A stretch of DNA of 64,000 nt. It comes from CAZFLM01 sp964519955. Its GTDB lineage: Bacteria; Armatimonadota; Chthonomonadetes; Chthonomonadales; CAJBBX01. Below, piece by piece: positions 25,026 to 33,836 of this stretch. How positions within the stretch are numbered: position 1 is the first letter of the stretch; every line of letters starts with the position of its first letter. Position numbers and translations under genes: made by a program. The notes under the pieces were generated by a model. The model was given only the letters and a program-made list of their open reading frames with translations, was not told the origin of the DNA and did no database searches. The stretch spans positions 58,252 to 122,251 of the forward strand of contig CAZFLM010000011.1 in the NCBI GenBank assembly GCA_964519955.1, written 5' to 3'.

Positions 25026-27917
25026 CTACTTCCACATGTCCTCCGCCCCAGCCTTCACCAGACGCGCCATGGACCAGGCTGCGTGGTCGGAGTTGTATCC
25101 GTCTCCGCCGTTGGTGACGCGTAGCGTAAGCTCCTTGACGCCGGCGATGGGCACGCGGAAGCGGTGGACCTCGCCGTGGCGGACGACCGGGCTCTCGGCG
25201 ACGACCTTGCCGTCGGCGAGCACCTGGAACTGCACGCTGCCCGCGCCGCTCGCATCCTCGATGCCCGCGTCGGCAGCGAACTCGGCATAGCCCGCACCCG
25301 CGATGTCCAGCACCACGTCGGCCGGGGTCTCGTCGTTGTACGCGTGGGTCCAGATGCCCTTCGGCGCCGGCTTGCAGCCCACCGAGATGAGCTTCCCGTA
25401 CAGGTTCACGTCGCGGCGCACCGGGTTGTCGGCCCCGGCGTTCGCGCGCACCCACTTCATGTCGCTGACGAACGCGATGCCCGCGAGGGGCTTGGCTGCG
25501 GGTGTCGCGAAGTCGCCGGGCTGGCCGTCGTTCGGTTGCCTGCCGCCGGAGGTGATGGCCTCCACGCTCCAGCGGTAGCGCTTCTCTGGGCGGAGGCCGC
25601 CGATCGTCGTGCTGGGCGTCGTCGAGGCAACGATGATGGGCGGCTGGTCGGGTCGGTCGAGGGGCGAGACGGTCACCCGGTAGGCTCTGGCGTGCTCGGA
25701 CGCGCTCCATGCCAGCTTCACGGATGCCGAGAAGCAGTCGGCGGCCGGCTCGGCGCCCTTCAGCGCGAACTTGCCGGGCGGCACGAGGCCCTCCGGCTTG
25801 CCCTGCGCCGCGTCGCGCACGTAGACCAGATCGCTCGTGTAGGCGCTCGGCAGGCGGATCGCGAGCCCCTGCCGCATCAGCTCGGCGCCGCTCAGCACGT
25901 CCGGCTTCACGCCGCCGTCCTCCGACCACACCCAGTACTTACCGCTCGGCGAGAGGCCGGCCAGCTTCACCGTCTGCTCGGCGACCGGCGATTCGGGGCG
26001 GAACACGAAGAGCGTGCCGCGGCGCAGCGATGCGCTCCAGAGGAAGAGGCCGTCCCAGCGGAACCCATCGGGGCGGGGCAGGACGTGGTGAACCTTGGCA
26101 TCCTTCAGCGTCGGCCGAATCCAGCTCTTGTAGATCTCGCTGGACCGCGCGGTCAGCTCCTTCTCCTCCTGGGTCCACTTCGGCGTGTCGGTGGGGTCGA
26201 TCTGCCACGCGGCCATCATCGCGCTGCGCCAGAGGAACTCGCGGGGCTCGTCGCCCTTCACCGGGTACGCGTTGTCATACGTGTACGCCTGCAGCAGCAG
26301 CGGCGGGAACGCGAAGGTCGAATCCCACAGGCTCTGGCGGTCGGGCAGGTTGGAGAGCGTGTCCGTGGTGACCGTGTAGTGCGTGCGCTGGATGATACCG
26401 AAGTCCTTGATGTGGCCGCCGCCCGAGCAGTTTTCCAGCACCACGTTCGGGTGGGCCTGGCGCAGCTTCTCCTGGATCTCGTAGTAGCCGAGGGTGGCCC
26501 AATAGCTCGCGTCAACGCCGTAGTGGTGGCGGTGCGTGGTCTTGTTGCATCTCGTCACGATCGGGCCGCAGTCGTGCTTCAGGTAGTCCAGCTTGTGGTT
26601 GCCGACGAGCCACTGCGTCTTCTCGATCTCCCACTCCTTGGCCGCGTCGCAGCCCAGGCAGACCTGGCCGCCGTAGAACGGGCCTGGCTGCCAGTCCGGC
26701 GCGAAGTCGCCGCTGAACCAGTCCGGGTGGCCGGCAGGGCCGCGCACGCTCAGCGCGTCGGGGTGCTCGGAGACGCCGCCGTTGGTCCACGCACACCAGA
26801 GGGCGAGGTGCATCCCGCTCTCGTGCACGTAGCGCTCGATGGGCGTGACGCCTTGCGGGAAGCGGGCTGGATCCCAGCGCCAGTCGCCTGTGGAGGGGAA
26901 CCACATCGCGTCCGGCATGAACATCTCGAAGCCGATCTCTTTGCAGAACCGGGCGCTGCGCAGGACGTCGGCCTCCTTCGCGTTGGCGCCGCCCGCGTCG
27001 AGGTAGAGGTTGTAGGCCTGCGTCGGGTCGGGGATGTTGGCCGGCATCGGCGGGCGCAGCTTCTCGATGATGAACCGGTGCAGCGCGTAGGCGCCCTCGT
27101 CGATGTCGCCTGTGTAGCACCCGACGAACGCGGCCGGGTAGGTCAACGTTGCGCCGGGGGCGATGTCCGTCTTGAAGTCGGCCAGCACCCCGACGCGCAC
27201 GTCCAGCTCGCCGTCGGCGTGCGCCGCCTTCGCCTCGACGCGGCCCAGGCCGGAGAACTCCCATCCCACATAGAGCCCGCGCTGCTCGCCGACCTGCACC
27301 GTCGCCCAGGGGACCGGGCTCGCGCCGTCCTCGCAGTTGCTCACCAGGTTGAGGGCCAGGTTCGCGCCGACCGGCTCGCGGAACGTGCCGCCCTGGGTGC
27401 TCGCGTTGGAGCCGCCGCGCCTGATCCACCAGACCTCCGCCGTCGCGCCAGGGCGCAGCCCCTCCAGGGCCAGGCTGTCGAGCGCGCCCACCGCGACTGG
27501 GGCGGAGGTGCGGTTCTCGACCTCGACCCAGTGCTCCACTGGGCCGCGGCCGGGCCTGACGCGCCAGACGGAGCGCAGCGTCAGCGCGGGCTCATCGCAC
27601 TTGAACGTGAGCGTGAGCGTGCCGGCCTTCGGGCTGCGGGCGGTCTTCTCGAACCGCCACTTCGGCGCGACCTCCTTGCCGCCGGCCCACACCTGCCCCA
27701 GCAGCGGCACCGGCGCGGGGGCGGGGAGCCACTCGTGGCTGGAGCGGGGAACGCGGAGGCTGACGATGCTGAGGCCGTCGCCGGACCGGGCCACGGTGAG
27801 CCGCGTGTCGGACGTGGCGAGGACCCACTGCTGGGCGGATGGCATGGCGGCGACCTTTCCGTGGGCTGCAAGGATGCAGGCTGCTGCGGCGATGGGCGCT
27901 ATCCTGCGGCTGGGCAT
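25026..27917 (-). CDS. secreted GH36-type alpha-galactosidase with Fn3 and NPCBM modules
   Basis: The 963-residue protein begins with a signal peptide after a GGAGG site. The N-terminal beta-sandwich leads into a clan-D barrel. KLDYLKHDCGP carries the predicted nucleophile aspartate and LENCSGGGHIKDFG the acid/base aspartate, as in GH36 enzymes. An Fn3-like segment lies at about 720-800 (KLAWSASEHARAYRVTVSP). The C-terminal ~150 residues are an NPCBM galactose-binding-like module (KLISVGCKPAPKGIWTHAYND). It should remove alpha-galactosyl groups from external glycans. Its start overlaps the end of the upstream membrane protein gene by 19 bases. Confidence 0.88.
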   Translation of the reverse strand: MPSRRIAPIAAAACILAAHGKVAAMPSAQQWVLATSDTRLTVARSGDGLSIVSLRVPRSSHEWLPAPAPVPLLGQVWAGGKEVAPKWRFEKTARSPKAGTLTLTFKCDEPALTLRSVWRVRPGRGPVEHWVEVENRTSAPVAVGALDSLALEGLRPGATAEVWWIRRGGSNASTQGGTFREPVGANLALNLVSNCEDGASPVPWATVQVGEQRGLYVGWEFSGLGRVEAKAAHADGELDVRVGVLADFKTDIAPGATLTYPAAFVGCYTGDIDEGAYALHRFIIEKLRPPMPANIPDPTQAYNLYLDAGGANAKEADVLRSARFCKEIGFEMFMPDAMWFPSTGDWRWDPARFPQGVTPIERYVHESGMHLALWCAWTNGGVSEHPDALSVRGPAGHPDWFSGDFAPDWQPGPFYGGQVCLGCDAAKEWEIEKTQWLVGNHKLDYLKHDCGPIVTRCNKTTHRHHYGVDASYWATLGYYEIQEKLRQAHPNVVLENCSGGGHIKDFGIIQRTHYTVTTDTLSNLPDRQSLWDSTFAFPPLLLQAYTYDNAYPVKGDEPREFLWRSAMMAAWQIDPTDTPKWTQEEKELTARSSEIYKSWIRPTLKDAKVHHVLPRPDGFRWDGLFLWSASLRRGTLFVFRPESPVAEQTVKLAGLSPSGKYWVWSEDGGVKPDVLSGAELMRQGLAIRLPSAYTSDLVYVRDAAQGKPEGLVPPGKFALKGAEPAADCFSASVKLAWSASEHARAYRVTVSPLDRPDQPPIIVASTTPSTTIGGLRPEKRYRWSVEAITSGGRQPNDGQPGDFATPAAKPLAGIAFVSDMKWVRANAGADNPVRRDVNLYGKLISVGCKPAPKGIWTHAYNDETPADVVLDIAGAGYAEFAADAGIEDASGAGSVQFQVLADGKVVAESPVVRHGEVHRFRVPIAGVKELTLRVTNGGDGYNSDHAAWSMARLVKAGAEDMWK

Positions 27918-28669
27918 GGGTTTGGCGACCTCCGTGGGGCGTCAGGCGGCGTCGGCGGGAGCGCGACATGACGCCGGGTCTCCGTCTCGGGGAACGTGCG
28001 GTAGGCCAACATCAGGGGCGCCAATGCGGCAAGCACCACGTAGGCAGGCATTGTGCAGATCGCCTGCCGGATGGGGCCGCGGATCGGCGGCTGTTGCCCG
28101 ATCTCGGGGCGGTAGCGCATCTTGCGGAACTCGGGCACCCGGCGCCGCGCGCGGAGCATCTCGGAGACGGACGCGTAGGGCGTGAGCAACTCGAAACCGG
28201 CCTGGCGGCGCCAGTGCTCGCGGAACCGGGCCGCCTCGAGCAGGTGCCAGAGGCCGGCGAACGGGAGGCAGAGCAGGTAGTAGGTCGCGAGCCAATCGGG
28301 CGCACCAGGGCGCCAGCCACCGGGAAGAAGCTGCGCGGCCGCAGCGATGAACGTGAGCACGCCTGCCGCCGCGACTGGTTGCCGCCATGTCCAGCGGCGC
28401 GCGTGCTCGTCCACGATCTCCCCATCCGAATCGAGGAGCAAGAGCAGGCGCTGCAGGTAGTCCCAGCATGGCCTGGGAACGTGGATCGGGTGGTCGATAA
28501 GGTCGTCGTAGGTGAGCCACACCTCACTGCACACTTCCGAGAGGGTGTCGTCATCCGTCGCGCGCTGTAGCTCCATCACCCGGTCGTCCAGGGCACTCGA
28601 GCCCAGCTCCCCCGCGCAGTATCGTCGTATCAGCTCGGCCATCTCGTCGCGCGCAGCTCGATCCACCAT
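27899..28669 (-). CDS. membrane protein with acidic N-terminal domain, unknown function
   Basis: The 256-residue product starts MVDRAARDEMAELIRRYC after a GGAGGTG site; longer upstream starts lack one. The first ~95 residues are acidic and soluble (LTYDDLIDHPIHVPRPCWDYLQRLLLLLDSDG), a domain seen in other environmental proteins without a known role. Three hydrophobic segments follow (AAAGVLTFIAAAAQL, YYLLCLPFAGLWHLL, AYVVLAALAPLMLAY). The gene ends inside the start of the alpha-galactosidase gene, so the two are probably cotranscribed. No function is proposed. Confidence 0.7.
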   Translation of the reverse strand: MVDRAARDEMAELIRRYCAGELGSSALDDRVMELQRATDDDTLSEVCSEVWLTYDDLIDHPIHVPRPCWDYLQRLLLLLDSDGEIVDEHARRWTWRQPVAAAGVLTFIAAAAQLLPGGWRPGAPDWLATYYLLCLPFAGLWHLLEAARFREHWRRQAGFELLTPYASVSEMLRARRRVPEFRKMRYRPEIGQQPPIRGPIRQAICTMPAYVVLAALAPLMLAYRTFPETETRRHVALPPTPPDAPRRSPNPCPAAG

Positions 28670-28883
28670 GGCGGCACCTCCGGGGGTGCTTTCGCCGCGG
28701 GGCGGCATTCCCCCTGCGCCTCGGCGCGATGCTGTGCACGCAGCGACGAAAAGCAGATCCCTGACGGCGCCATGGCGGGGCTCGGCGTTGGCGGCTACCA
28801 CAGCGTGGCTCCCGTGGCGAGCCGCCTAGCGAGGGAGGAACTCGCGCGGGGGGCGTCGCAATCGCCGGCGGAGGCGCGGGGCG

Positions 28884-30200
28884 ATGCGGTTTGGTGTGTT
28901 CGCGGCGGTGGTGCTGGCGTGCGTGTCGGTGGGGCAGGCGCTGGCGCAGGGAGGCTCGGTGAAGCTCATCGCCTCGCCGGAGCCGGGGTGGCCGCAGTGG
29001 CGTGGGCCCCGTCGCGACGGCATCTGCGACGAGAAGGGCCTGCTGCAGAGCTGGCCGGCGGGCGGACCGAAGGTGGTGTGGTCGGCCGGCGGGCTCGGTC
29101 GCGGCTACTCGTCGCCCATCGTCGTGCGCGACCGCATCTACCTCACGGGCGAGGTCGGCGACGAGCTGCGCGTCTTCGCGCTGGACCTGGCGGGCAAGCC
29201 GGTCTGGCAAGCGACCAACGGTGGCGCGTGGAAGGGCCAGTTCCCTGGCGCCCGCGCGAGCTGCGCCTACTCGGCCGGGCGGCTCTACAACCTGAACGCG
29301 AACGGGCGGGTCTGCTGCCTGGAGGCGGCCACCGGCAAGGAGCTGTGGGCCGTCGACCTGGTCGAGCGGTTCGGCGCGCAGATACACACCTGGGGTCTGG
29401 CGGAGTGCCTGCTGGTTGACGGCGGCCGCGTCATCGTGACCCCCGGCGGCAGGAAGGCGGTGATGGCAGCGCTCGACGCGAAGACCGGCGTGACGGTCTG
29501 GGCCACGCCGCCGCTAGTGCTTGGGCCCTCGCAGCCGCCCAACCTGCTGCGCGTGGCGGAGCCCGCCGGCGAGGTCGAGGGGGCGGGCTACGCGTCGCCG
29601 GTCCTCGTCAGCGTGGGCGGGCGGCGCGTGATCGTGACCTGTACGCTCCGGCATGCGGTGTGTGTCGAGGCGGCCACCGGGAAGCTGCTCTGGACGCGGC
29701 CGCTGGAGAACCGCTTCCGGGTGATCGCGTTCACGCCGCTGCTGGTTGGCGACGCGGTATTCGTGACGGGGCCCGACGGTCCGGGCGGCAAGCTGTTCCG
29801 CATGCGCGCCGACAGCGGCGGCGTCTCGGCGACCGAGGTGTGGACCAGTGACCTCGATACGTGCCACGGGTGCGGGGTTGCCGTCGATGGGGCGATCTAT
29901 GCCTCGTGGTACCGGAAGCCCGCGTGGGGCAGCATCGACGCGCGCACCGGCGCCACGCGTTATCAGGAGGACGCCCGCGAGATGGGCTCCGTTACCTGGG
30001 CGGACGGGCGGCTCTACTGCCTGAGCCAGTCCGGCGAGATGCGCCTGATCCGGCCCACGCCGACCGGCTTCGACGTGACGGGGAGCTTCCGCCTGACACA
30101 GGAACGCCGCGACGATGCGTGGGTGCACCCGGTGATCGTCGACGGACGCCTCTACCTCCGCTACCACGAGACGCTGACGTGCTACGACGTGAAGGGGTGA
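28884..30200 (+). CDS. secreted PQQ-like beta-propeller protein
   Basis: The 438-residue protein has a signal peptide (MRFGVFAAVVLACVSVGQALAQG) and then PQQ-type propeller blades of the form A-L-D-x-x-T-G-x-x-x-W, such as CLEAATGKELWAVDL, ALDAKTGVTVWAT and CVEAATGKLLWTRPL. The opening WPQWRGPRRDGICDEKG is typical of planctomycete and armatimonad secreted propellers. No quinoprotein catalytic calcium site is evident, so a scaffold or binding role is more likely than dehydrogenase activity. It is divergent from the membrane-protein/alpha-galactosidase operon. Confidence 0.88.
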   Translation: MRFGVFAAVVLACVSVGQALAQGGSVKLIASPEPGWPQWRGPRRDGICDEKGLLQSWPAGGPKVVWSAGGLGRGYSSPIVVRDRIYLTGEVGDELRVFALDLAGKPVWQATNGGAWKGQFPGARASCAYSAGRLYNLNANGRVCCLEAATGKELWAVDLVERFGAQIHTWGLAECLLVDGGRVIVTPGGRKAVMAALDAKTGVTVWATPPLVLGPSQPPNLLRVAEPAGEVEGAGYASPVLVSVGGRRVIVTCTLRHAVCVEAATGKLLWTRPLENRFRVIAFTPLLVGDAVFVTGPDGPGGKLFRMRADSGGVSATEVWTSDLDTCHGCGVAVDGAIYASWYRKPAWGSIDARTGATRYQEDAREMGSVTWADGRLYCLSQSGEMRLIRPTPTGFDVTGSFRLTQERRDDAWVHPVIVDGRLYLRYHETLTCYDVKG

Positions 30201-30206
30201 CACGCC

Positions 30207-30317
30207 GTGCCGCGCAAGCTGCCGCCGTGGGCTGCCGTGGTTCTCGCACTGGCCGGTCTGGTCGTGCTCTGGCTCTGCCTCCCGATCGTCACCGTTGTGG
30301 AGAAGCTGAAGCCCTGA
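30207..30317 (+). CDS. 36-residue single-pass membrane peptide
   Basis: A short frame starts with GTG seven bases after the propeller gene and encodes MPRKLPPWAAVVLALAGL, then a hydrophobic run ending in KLKP. It has a basic N terminus, about 22 hydrophobic residues and a Lys-rich end, a clear transmembrane pattern. The GGGG just before the propeller stop could act as a ribosome site. It may be a small membrane protein coupled to the propeller gene; coding is plausible but unproven. Confidence 0.45.
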   Translation: MPRKLPPWAAVVLALAGLVVLWLCLPIVTVVEKLKP

Positions 30318-30340
30318 CCTCGCGGCGGCGTGAGCAAGCG

Positions 30341-30540
30341 GTCGTCACGGAGGCCGACCCTCCATGGGGTGGTGCGTGCTGGAGGGTGGCGCTCCGTCGC
30401 CACCGTGAGTCGCGCTAACGTCCGGTCGGCGCGGAGGCGCGCTCCACGGGGTGGGCAGGCTGGAGGGCGGCGCTCCGTCGCCGCCGTGTGTGGCACCCAC
30501 GTCCGGTCGTCACGGTGGCCCACCCATCACGGGCAGGCGA
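30341..30540 (+). repeat. dispersed repeat family B, three copies
   Basis: The region holds diverged copies of a unit made of GAGGCCGACCCTCC followed by GGAGGGTGGCGCTCCGTCGCC. The first copy spans 30341-30404, the second 30425-30486 and a shortened third 30505-30540. The unit folds as hairpins with CTCCGT or ACGGAG loops. Other copies are at 31905-32110 and, inverted, at 40830-40983. Confidence 0.75.
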
Positions 30541-30556
30541 GCTGGCGTCGCGGCCG

Positions 30557-31813
30557 CTAGTCGAGGCTGGCGCTCAGCAGCTCGTGTTTGTACCCCTTCA
30601 GCGCCTGGAACGTGATGCCGTGGAACTCCCACAGCTTCGCGACCAGCGGCTCGTTCGCCGCCTCGTAGGTCCACAGGCGGATGAAGCCATCGCGGTTCTC
30701 CCACGGCCGCTGGTTGTGATCCCAGTCCGTCCAACCCACGCCCGAGATCCAGAGCTGCAGGATGGTGTGCTGCGTAGACTTGGGGATCTTGGCGCCCACC
30801 GCGCTCTGGCCCCGGATGAGCCGCGCCGGGATGCCGCAGGCACGCGCGATGGCGACCTCGGCCTGCGTCAGCGCCTCGCAGTGGCCGCCGCCGCGCTTCA
30901 GCACGTCGGTCGAGTCGTCCAGCCCTGGCGGCGAGCCCGGCGGGCAGTACGTCAGGTGCTTGTTCACCCACGCCATCATGCTCTCAGCCCGGGCGACCGG
31001 TGAGCCCGCGGGGAAGCCCTTCACGATCTGCTGCACCTCCGGCGCCTGCGGGTCGATCGTCTTGTCCGGCGACGCGCCGACGGTCTTGCCGAGGTAGCGG
31101 GCCAGCTCCGGGCCGGGCTTCTTGCCGTCGGCCTTGCGCATCAGCTCCGAGCTGTTGTAGGGCTTGATGCTCACGTCCAGCAGCACGACAACCGGCTCGC
31201 CACCGGCTGCCTTGACGACGCGGACGTTGTTCCCGTGAACGTCGGTCTGGGTGCGCACGGTCTCCGCGCCCGTCACCTTGATGTCGACCAGGTGCTGGTT
31301 CACGGTCGTCAGCGGGATGGGGATCCAGAACTCGCGGTCCTTCGGGGCCTGCTCCGCGGGGATGGTGTACGTCAGGCGGAACACCTTCGTCGAGGCCATG
31401 AGAACGAGGTCGTTGATCCAGGGCCCGGCCCCGCCCCAGTCCTTCTCGACCGTCTTCAGCCGCCGCAGGATGGTGCGCGCCTCGCTGTAGGCCCCTGCGC
31501 TGATCGCGGTGTGGGCATACATGGCGGCCGAGCCCACGGTGGGGAAGAGACGGTACGCGTCCCGGCCGATCTTGAGGGCCTCGTCGCAGCGCTTCTGGCG
31601 CATGACCGCGTTGGCCAGCGCGGTAGCCGTGCTCTCGGTCGGGCCGTTCTGGCTGATCGACTGGCGGCAGAGCTGCTCGACCTTCGGCCAGTCGTTCGCG
31701 CGGAACGCCTCGTTGATCTGCGCCTGCACGTCCTGCGCGCCACACCTGGCCGAAGCCGCGAACACGGCGATCACCGCGCACGTCATCGTCCAGAGCCGCC
31801 ATGTTGCCGCCAT
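30557..31813 (-). CDS. secreted transglutaminase-like (papain-fold) protein
   Basis: The 418-residue protein has a signal peptide and a TPR-like helical region (residues ~30-120, SARTILRRLK-type helices). A transglutaminase core follows with the catalytic cysteine in GGGHCEALTQAEVAIARACGI, the histidine in STQHTILQLWI and the aspartate in TDWDHNQRP. Such exported proteins are thought to be proteases or to crosslink peptides; the real substrate is unknown. The GIPARLIRGQ segment after the cysteine is characteristic of the bacterial transglutaminase-like family. Confidence 0.88.
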   Translation of the reverse strand: MAATWRLWTMTCAVIAVFAASARCGAQDVQAQINEAFRANDWPKVEQLCRQSISQNGPTESTATALANAVMRQKRCDEALKIGRDAYRLFPTVGSAAMYAHTAISAGAYSEARTILRRLKTVEKDWGGAGPWINDLVLMASTKVFRLTYTIPAEQAPKDREFWIPIPLTTVNQHLVDIKVTGAETVRTQTDVHGNNVRVVKAAGGEPVVVLLDVSIKPYNSSELMRKADGKKPGPELARYLGKTVGASPDKTIDPQAPEVQQIVKGFPAGSPVARAESMMAWVNKHLTYCPPGSPPGLDDSTDVLKRGGGHCEALTQAEVAIARACGIPARLIRGQSAVGAKIPKSTQHTILQLWISGVGWTDWDHNQRPWENRDGFIRLWTYEAANEPLVAKLWEFHGITFQALKGYKHELLSASLD

Positions 31814-32120
31814 TCATGCCTCCCAGATGTCCATGGTCCGATCCTGCTCAACGCAGTATAGCATGTGGCCGCTCGCTTCTCCTCCGGCCGGTGTGCGGCC
31901 CGCGGCGGTCGGCACGGAGGCCGACCCTCCATGGGGGCGCAGGGTGGAGGGCGGCGCTTCGTCGCCGCCGGGGATGTGTGCCGACGCGAAGGGGCGGTCG
32001 TCAGCGAGGCCGACCAACCGGGCGCGACTCACGCCAGATGCCAGAAGGCCCGCCGCCATGTGGACGCCGGGCCTTCGCTCAGTACGGGAGGGCGGCGCTC
32101 CGTCGCCACCGCTGCTCCCG
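31814..32120. repeat. intergenic stretch with dispersed repeat family B
   Basis: This 307-base gap between two minus-strand genes has no credible gene. It holds one clear family B unit at about 31905-31970 (GTCGGCACGGAGGCCGAC then GGAGGGCGGCGCTTCGTCGCC) and a degenerate one to about 32110, both able to form hairpins. Confidence 0.7.
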
Positions 32121-33551
32121 CTACTTCTCCTCGGGTTCGGCAGGCGGCGTGACCGGGCGCGCAGCCTTCCCCTTGATCAGCACAACGACCGCCCACCGCG
32201 CGAGGAAGTGGCTCTTCTTGTCCTCGGCGCGGATCACGTCCGCATCGTCGCGCGACACCACGAACCCGTCGCGGCCCGGCCCGGTGGTCTTGAGCGCCTT
32301 CACCACCAGTGGCCGTGCTCCCGCGCGCGGGGTCCTTGCCTCGTCGTCGCTGTAGGCGGCCATGCCGTGCTGCAGCAGGTAGTCCATGTTGGGCAGGTGC
32401 GCCGGATCAGGGTAGACCGCCTGGCCGTCCTCGTCCGCGATCTTGGGGTTCGACGAGCGCTGGATGTCCAGGTCGCGCGCGTCGATGATGAGGCCGGTCG
32501 TGCCGTCCGCGATCGGCGCGTTGGCGGCGGTGGGCACCTCGACGAGCGGCATCCGGCCCAGCAGCACCGAGACGTAGGACCAGTTGGCGGGCTCCATCGG
32601 CTTCAGCGGCTTGTCTTCCTCCCACCAGCCCTCATCGAGCGCCGCCTCGACAGACGGCCGGGCCCACGGAGGCACGTTCTTCGCGTCGGGCGGGCCCTCG
32701 AGCAGCGTCCCCTTGCGGTCCTCCACGTTCTCGGCGGTCAGGGCCAGCCGCACGAGCGACGCCAGCACGCGGACCCGATCGACGGGCGCGCCAGGCGTCT
32801 TGACGGTCACCGAACGATCGTACTCCTTGCCCAGGTCCTTCGCGAGCTTGCCGACGAGGTCCGCGAGTTGCTTCTCGGTCACGCTGCTGCCCGGCCTCGC
32901 GCCAGGCGGGACGAGCCCCAGCGAGCGCAGCGGCGTCAACTCGTCGGCCTCCGCGGCGGCGGGCTTGGTCGGCGCCGTCGCGGTCGCACCTGGCTTGGCG
33001 CTGGGCCGGGCCGGCGTCGTCGACCGCGCCGGCGCCTTGGCGGATACCGGCGAGAGGCGCTTGGCGATGTCGGCGCACGCGCGCTTGACGAGCGGGAGGA
33101 CGTCGGTCTTCGGCCCCTCGGCGCTAGCGGCCCCGCCTTTGAGCGCCGAGCCGTCGGAGCCCTGCAGCACGCGCAGGTTCACGATGAGGCGGTCCGCGCG
33201 CTCGAAGCAGCTCCCCGTGACCAGGTGCGTTGCGCCCAGCTTGGCCGCGACCTTCATCGCGTCGTCCGGGTCGGTGAGGGAGTCGGGCACGAGGCCGAGC
33301 GGCTCGGCGGCCTTGCGCACGCGCGCCGAGCCGATCACGCGGATGCGGTCGGCCTGCATCATCTCAGTCTCGACGGCTTCGGTAACGATGCGCCCCAGGT
33401 CGCGGTCGTCGCAGCGGATCTCGGCGATGGCGACGACGGGCTCCGGGGTTGCGACGGGCTTCGCGGGCGTCTGGGTGCGGCCCGTAGACGCGGCTGCAGT
33501 GAGCGCCAGCAGCCCGAAGGCGCATGCGGCGCGGCGGTGCGCGGTAACCAT
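32121..33551 (-). CDS. secreted mosaic protein: TolB/FlgO-like, SLH-like and FlgP-like segments
   Basis: The 476-residue protein has a signal peptide (MVTAHRRAACAFGLLALTAAAS). AGGAGG lies nine bases before the ATG at 33551 but directly abuts the upstream ATG at 33560, which decides the start. Residues ~35-150 resemble the TolB/CsgG-like domain that recognises component names (AIAEIRCDDRDLGRIVTEAV, GATHLVTGSCF). After a Pro/Ala linker comes an S-layer-homology-like region (PVDRVRVLASLVRLAL, WARPSVEAALDEGWW). The C-terminal part has TGLIIDARDL and NPKIADEDGQAVYPD, as in FlgP/LPP20-type outer-membrane proteins. It is probably an envelope-anchored structural protein. Domain calls are by motif only. 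Confidence 0.7.
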   Translation of the reverse strand: MVTAHRRAACAFGLLALTAAASTGRTQTPAKPVATPEPVVAIAEIRCDDRDLGRIVTEAVETEMMQADRIRVIGSARVRKAAEPLGLVPDSLTDPDDAMKVAAKLGATHLVTGSCFERADRLIVNLRVLQGSDGSALKGGAASAEGPKTDVLPLVKRACADIAKRLSPVSAKAPARSTTPARPSAKPGATATAPTKPAAAEADELTPLRSLGLVPPGARPGSSVTEKQLADLVGKLAKDLGKEYDRSVTVKTPGAPVDRVRVLASLVRLALTAENVEDRKGTLLEGPPDAKNVPPWARPSVEAALDEGWWEEDKPLKPMEPANWSYVSVLLGRMPLVEVPTAANAPIADGTTGLIIDARDLDIQRSSNPKIADEDGQAVYPDPAHLPNMDYLLQHGMAAYSDDEARTPRAGARPLVVKALKTTGPGRDGFVVSRDDADVIRAEDKKSHFLARWAVVVLIKGKAARPVTPPAEPEEK

Positions 33552-33836
33552 GGACAGCATCCTCCTGAGCGTACGAACAGGTCGGATAGGCCGTCTGCTG
33601 AAGGGGGCGTGGCAACTCGGCAGCGGCTCGGCAGGCCGCATCTATCCCAGTACGGTTATCGGGTTCGGGCGTGACAGGGAGGAGGGGAGCGAACGGGTTC
33701 TGGGGGCTGGGGGTTGGGGGCTGGCCGGTACTGGTGGCTTCGCTCTGGGCGGCGAGAGGTGCATCTGGCTCGGGTATAGAATGTCTACTCGAACTGCACG
33801 CGTGTCCAGTCTCAGTAGATTCGAAGGAGCAGCACG

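Noticed and set aside
33700..33730. G-quadruplex upstream of the ATPase operon (runs of five G near 33704-33726)
   Set aside because: There are three G5 runs but only two G in the fourth, and nothing links it to a gene start on either strand.
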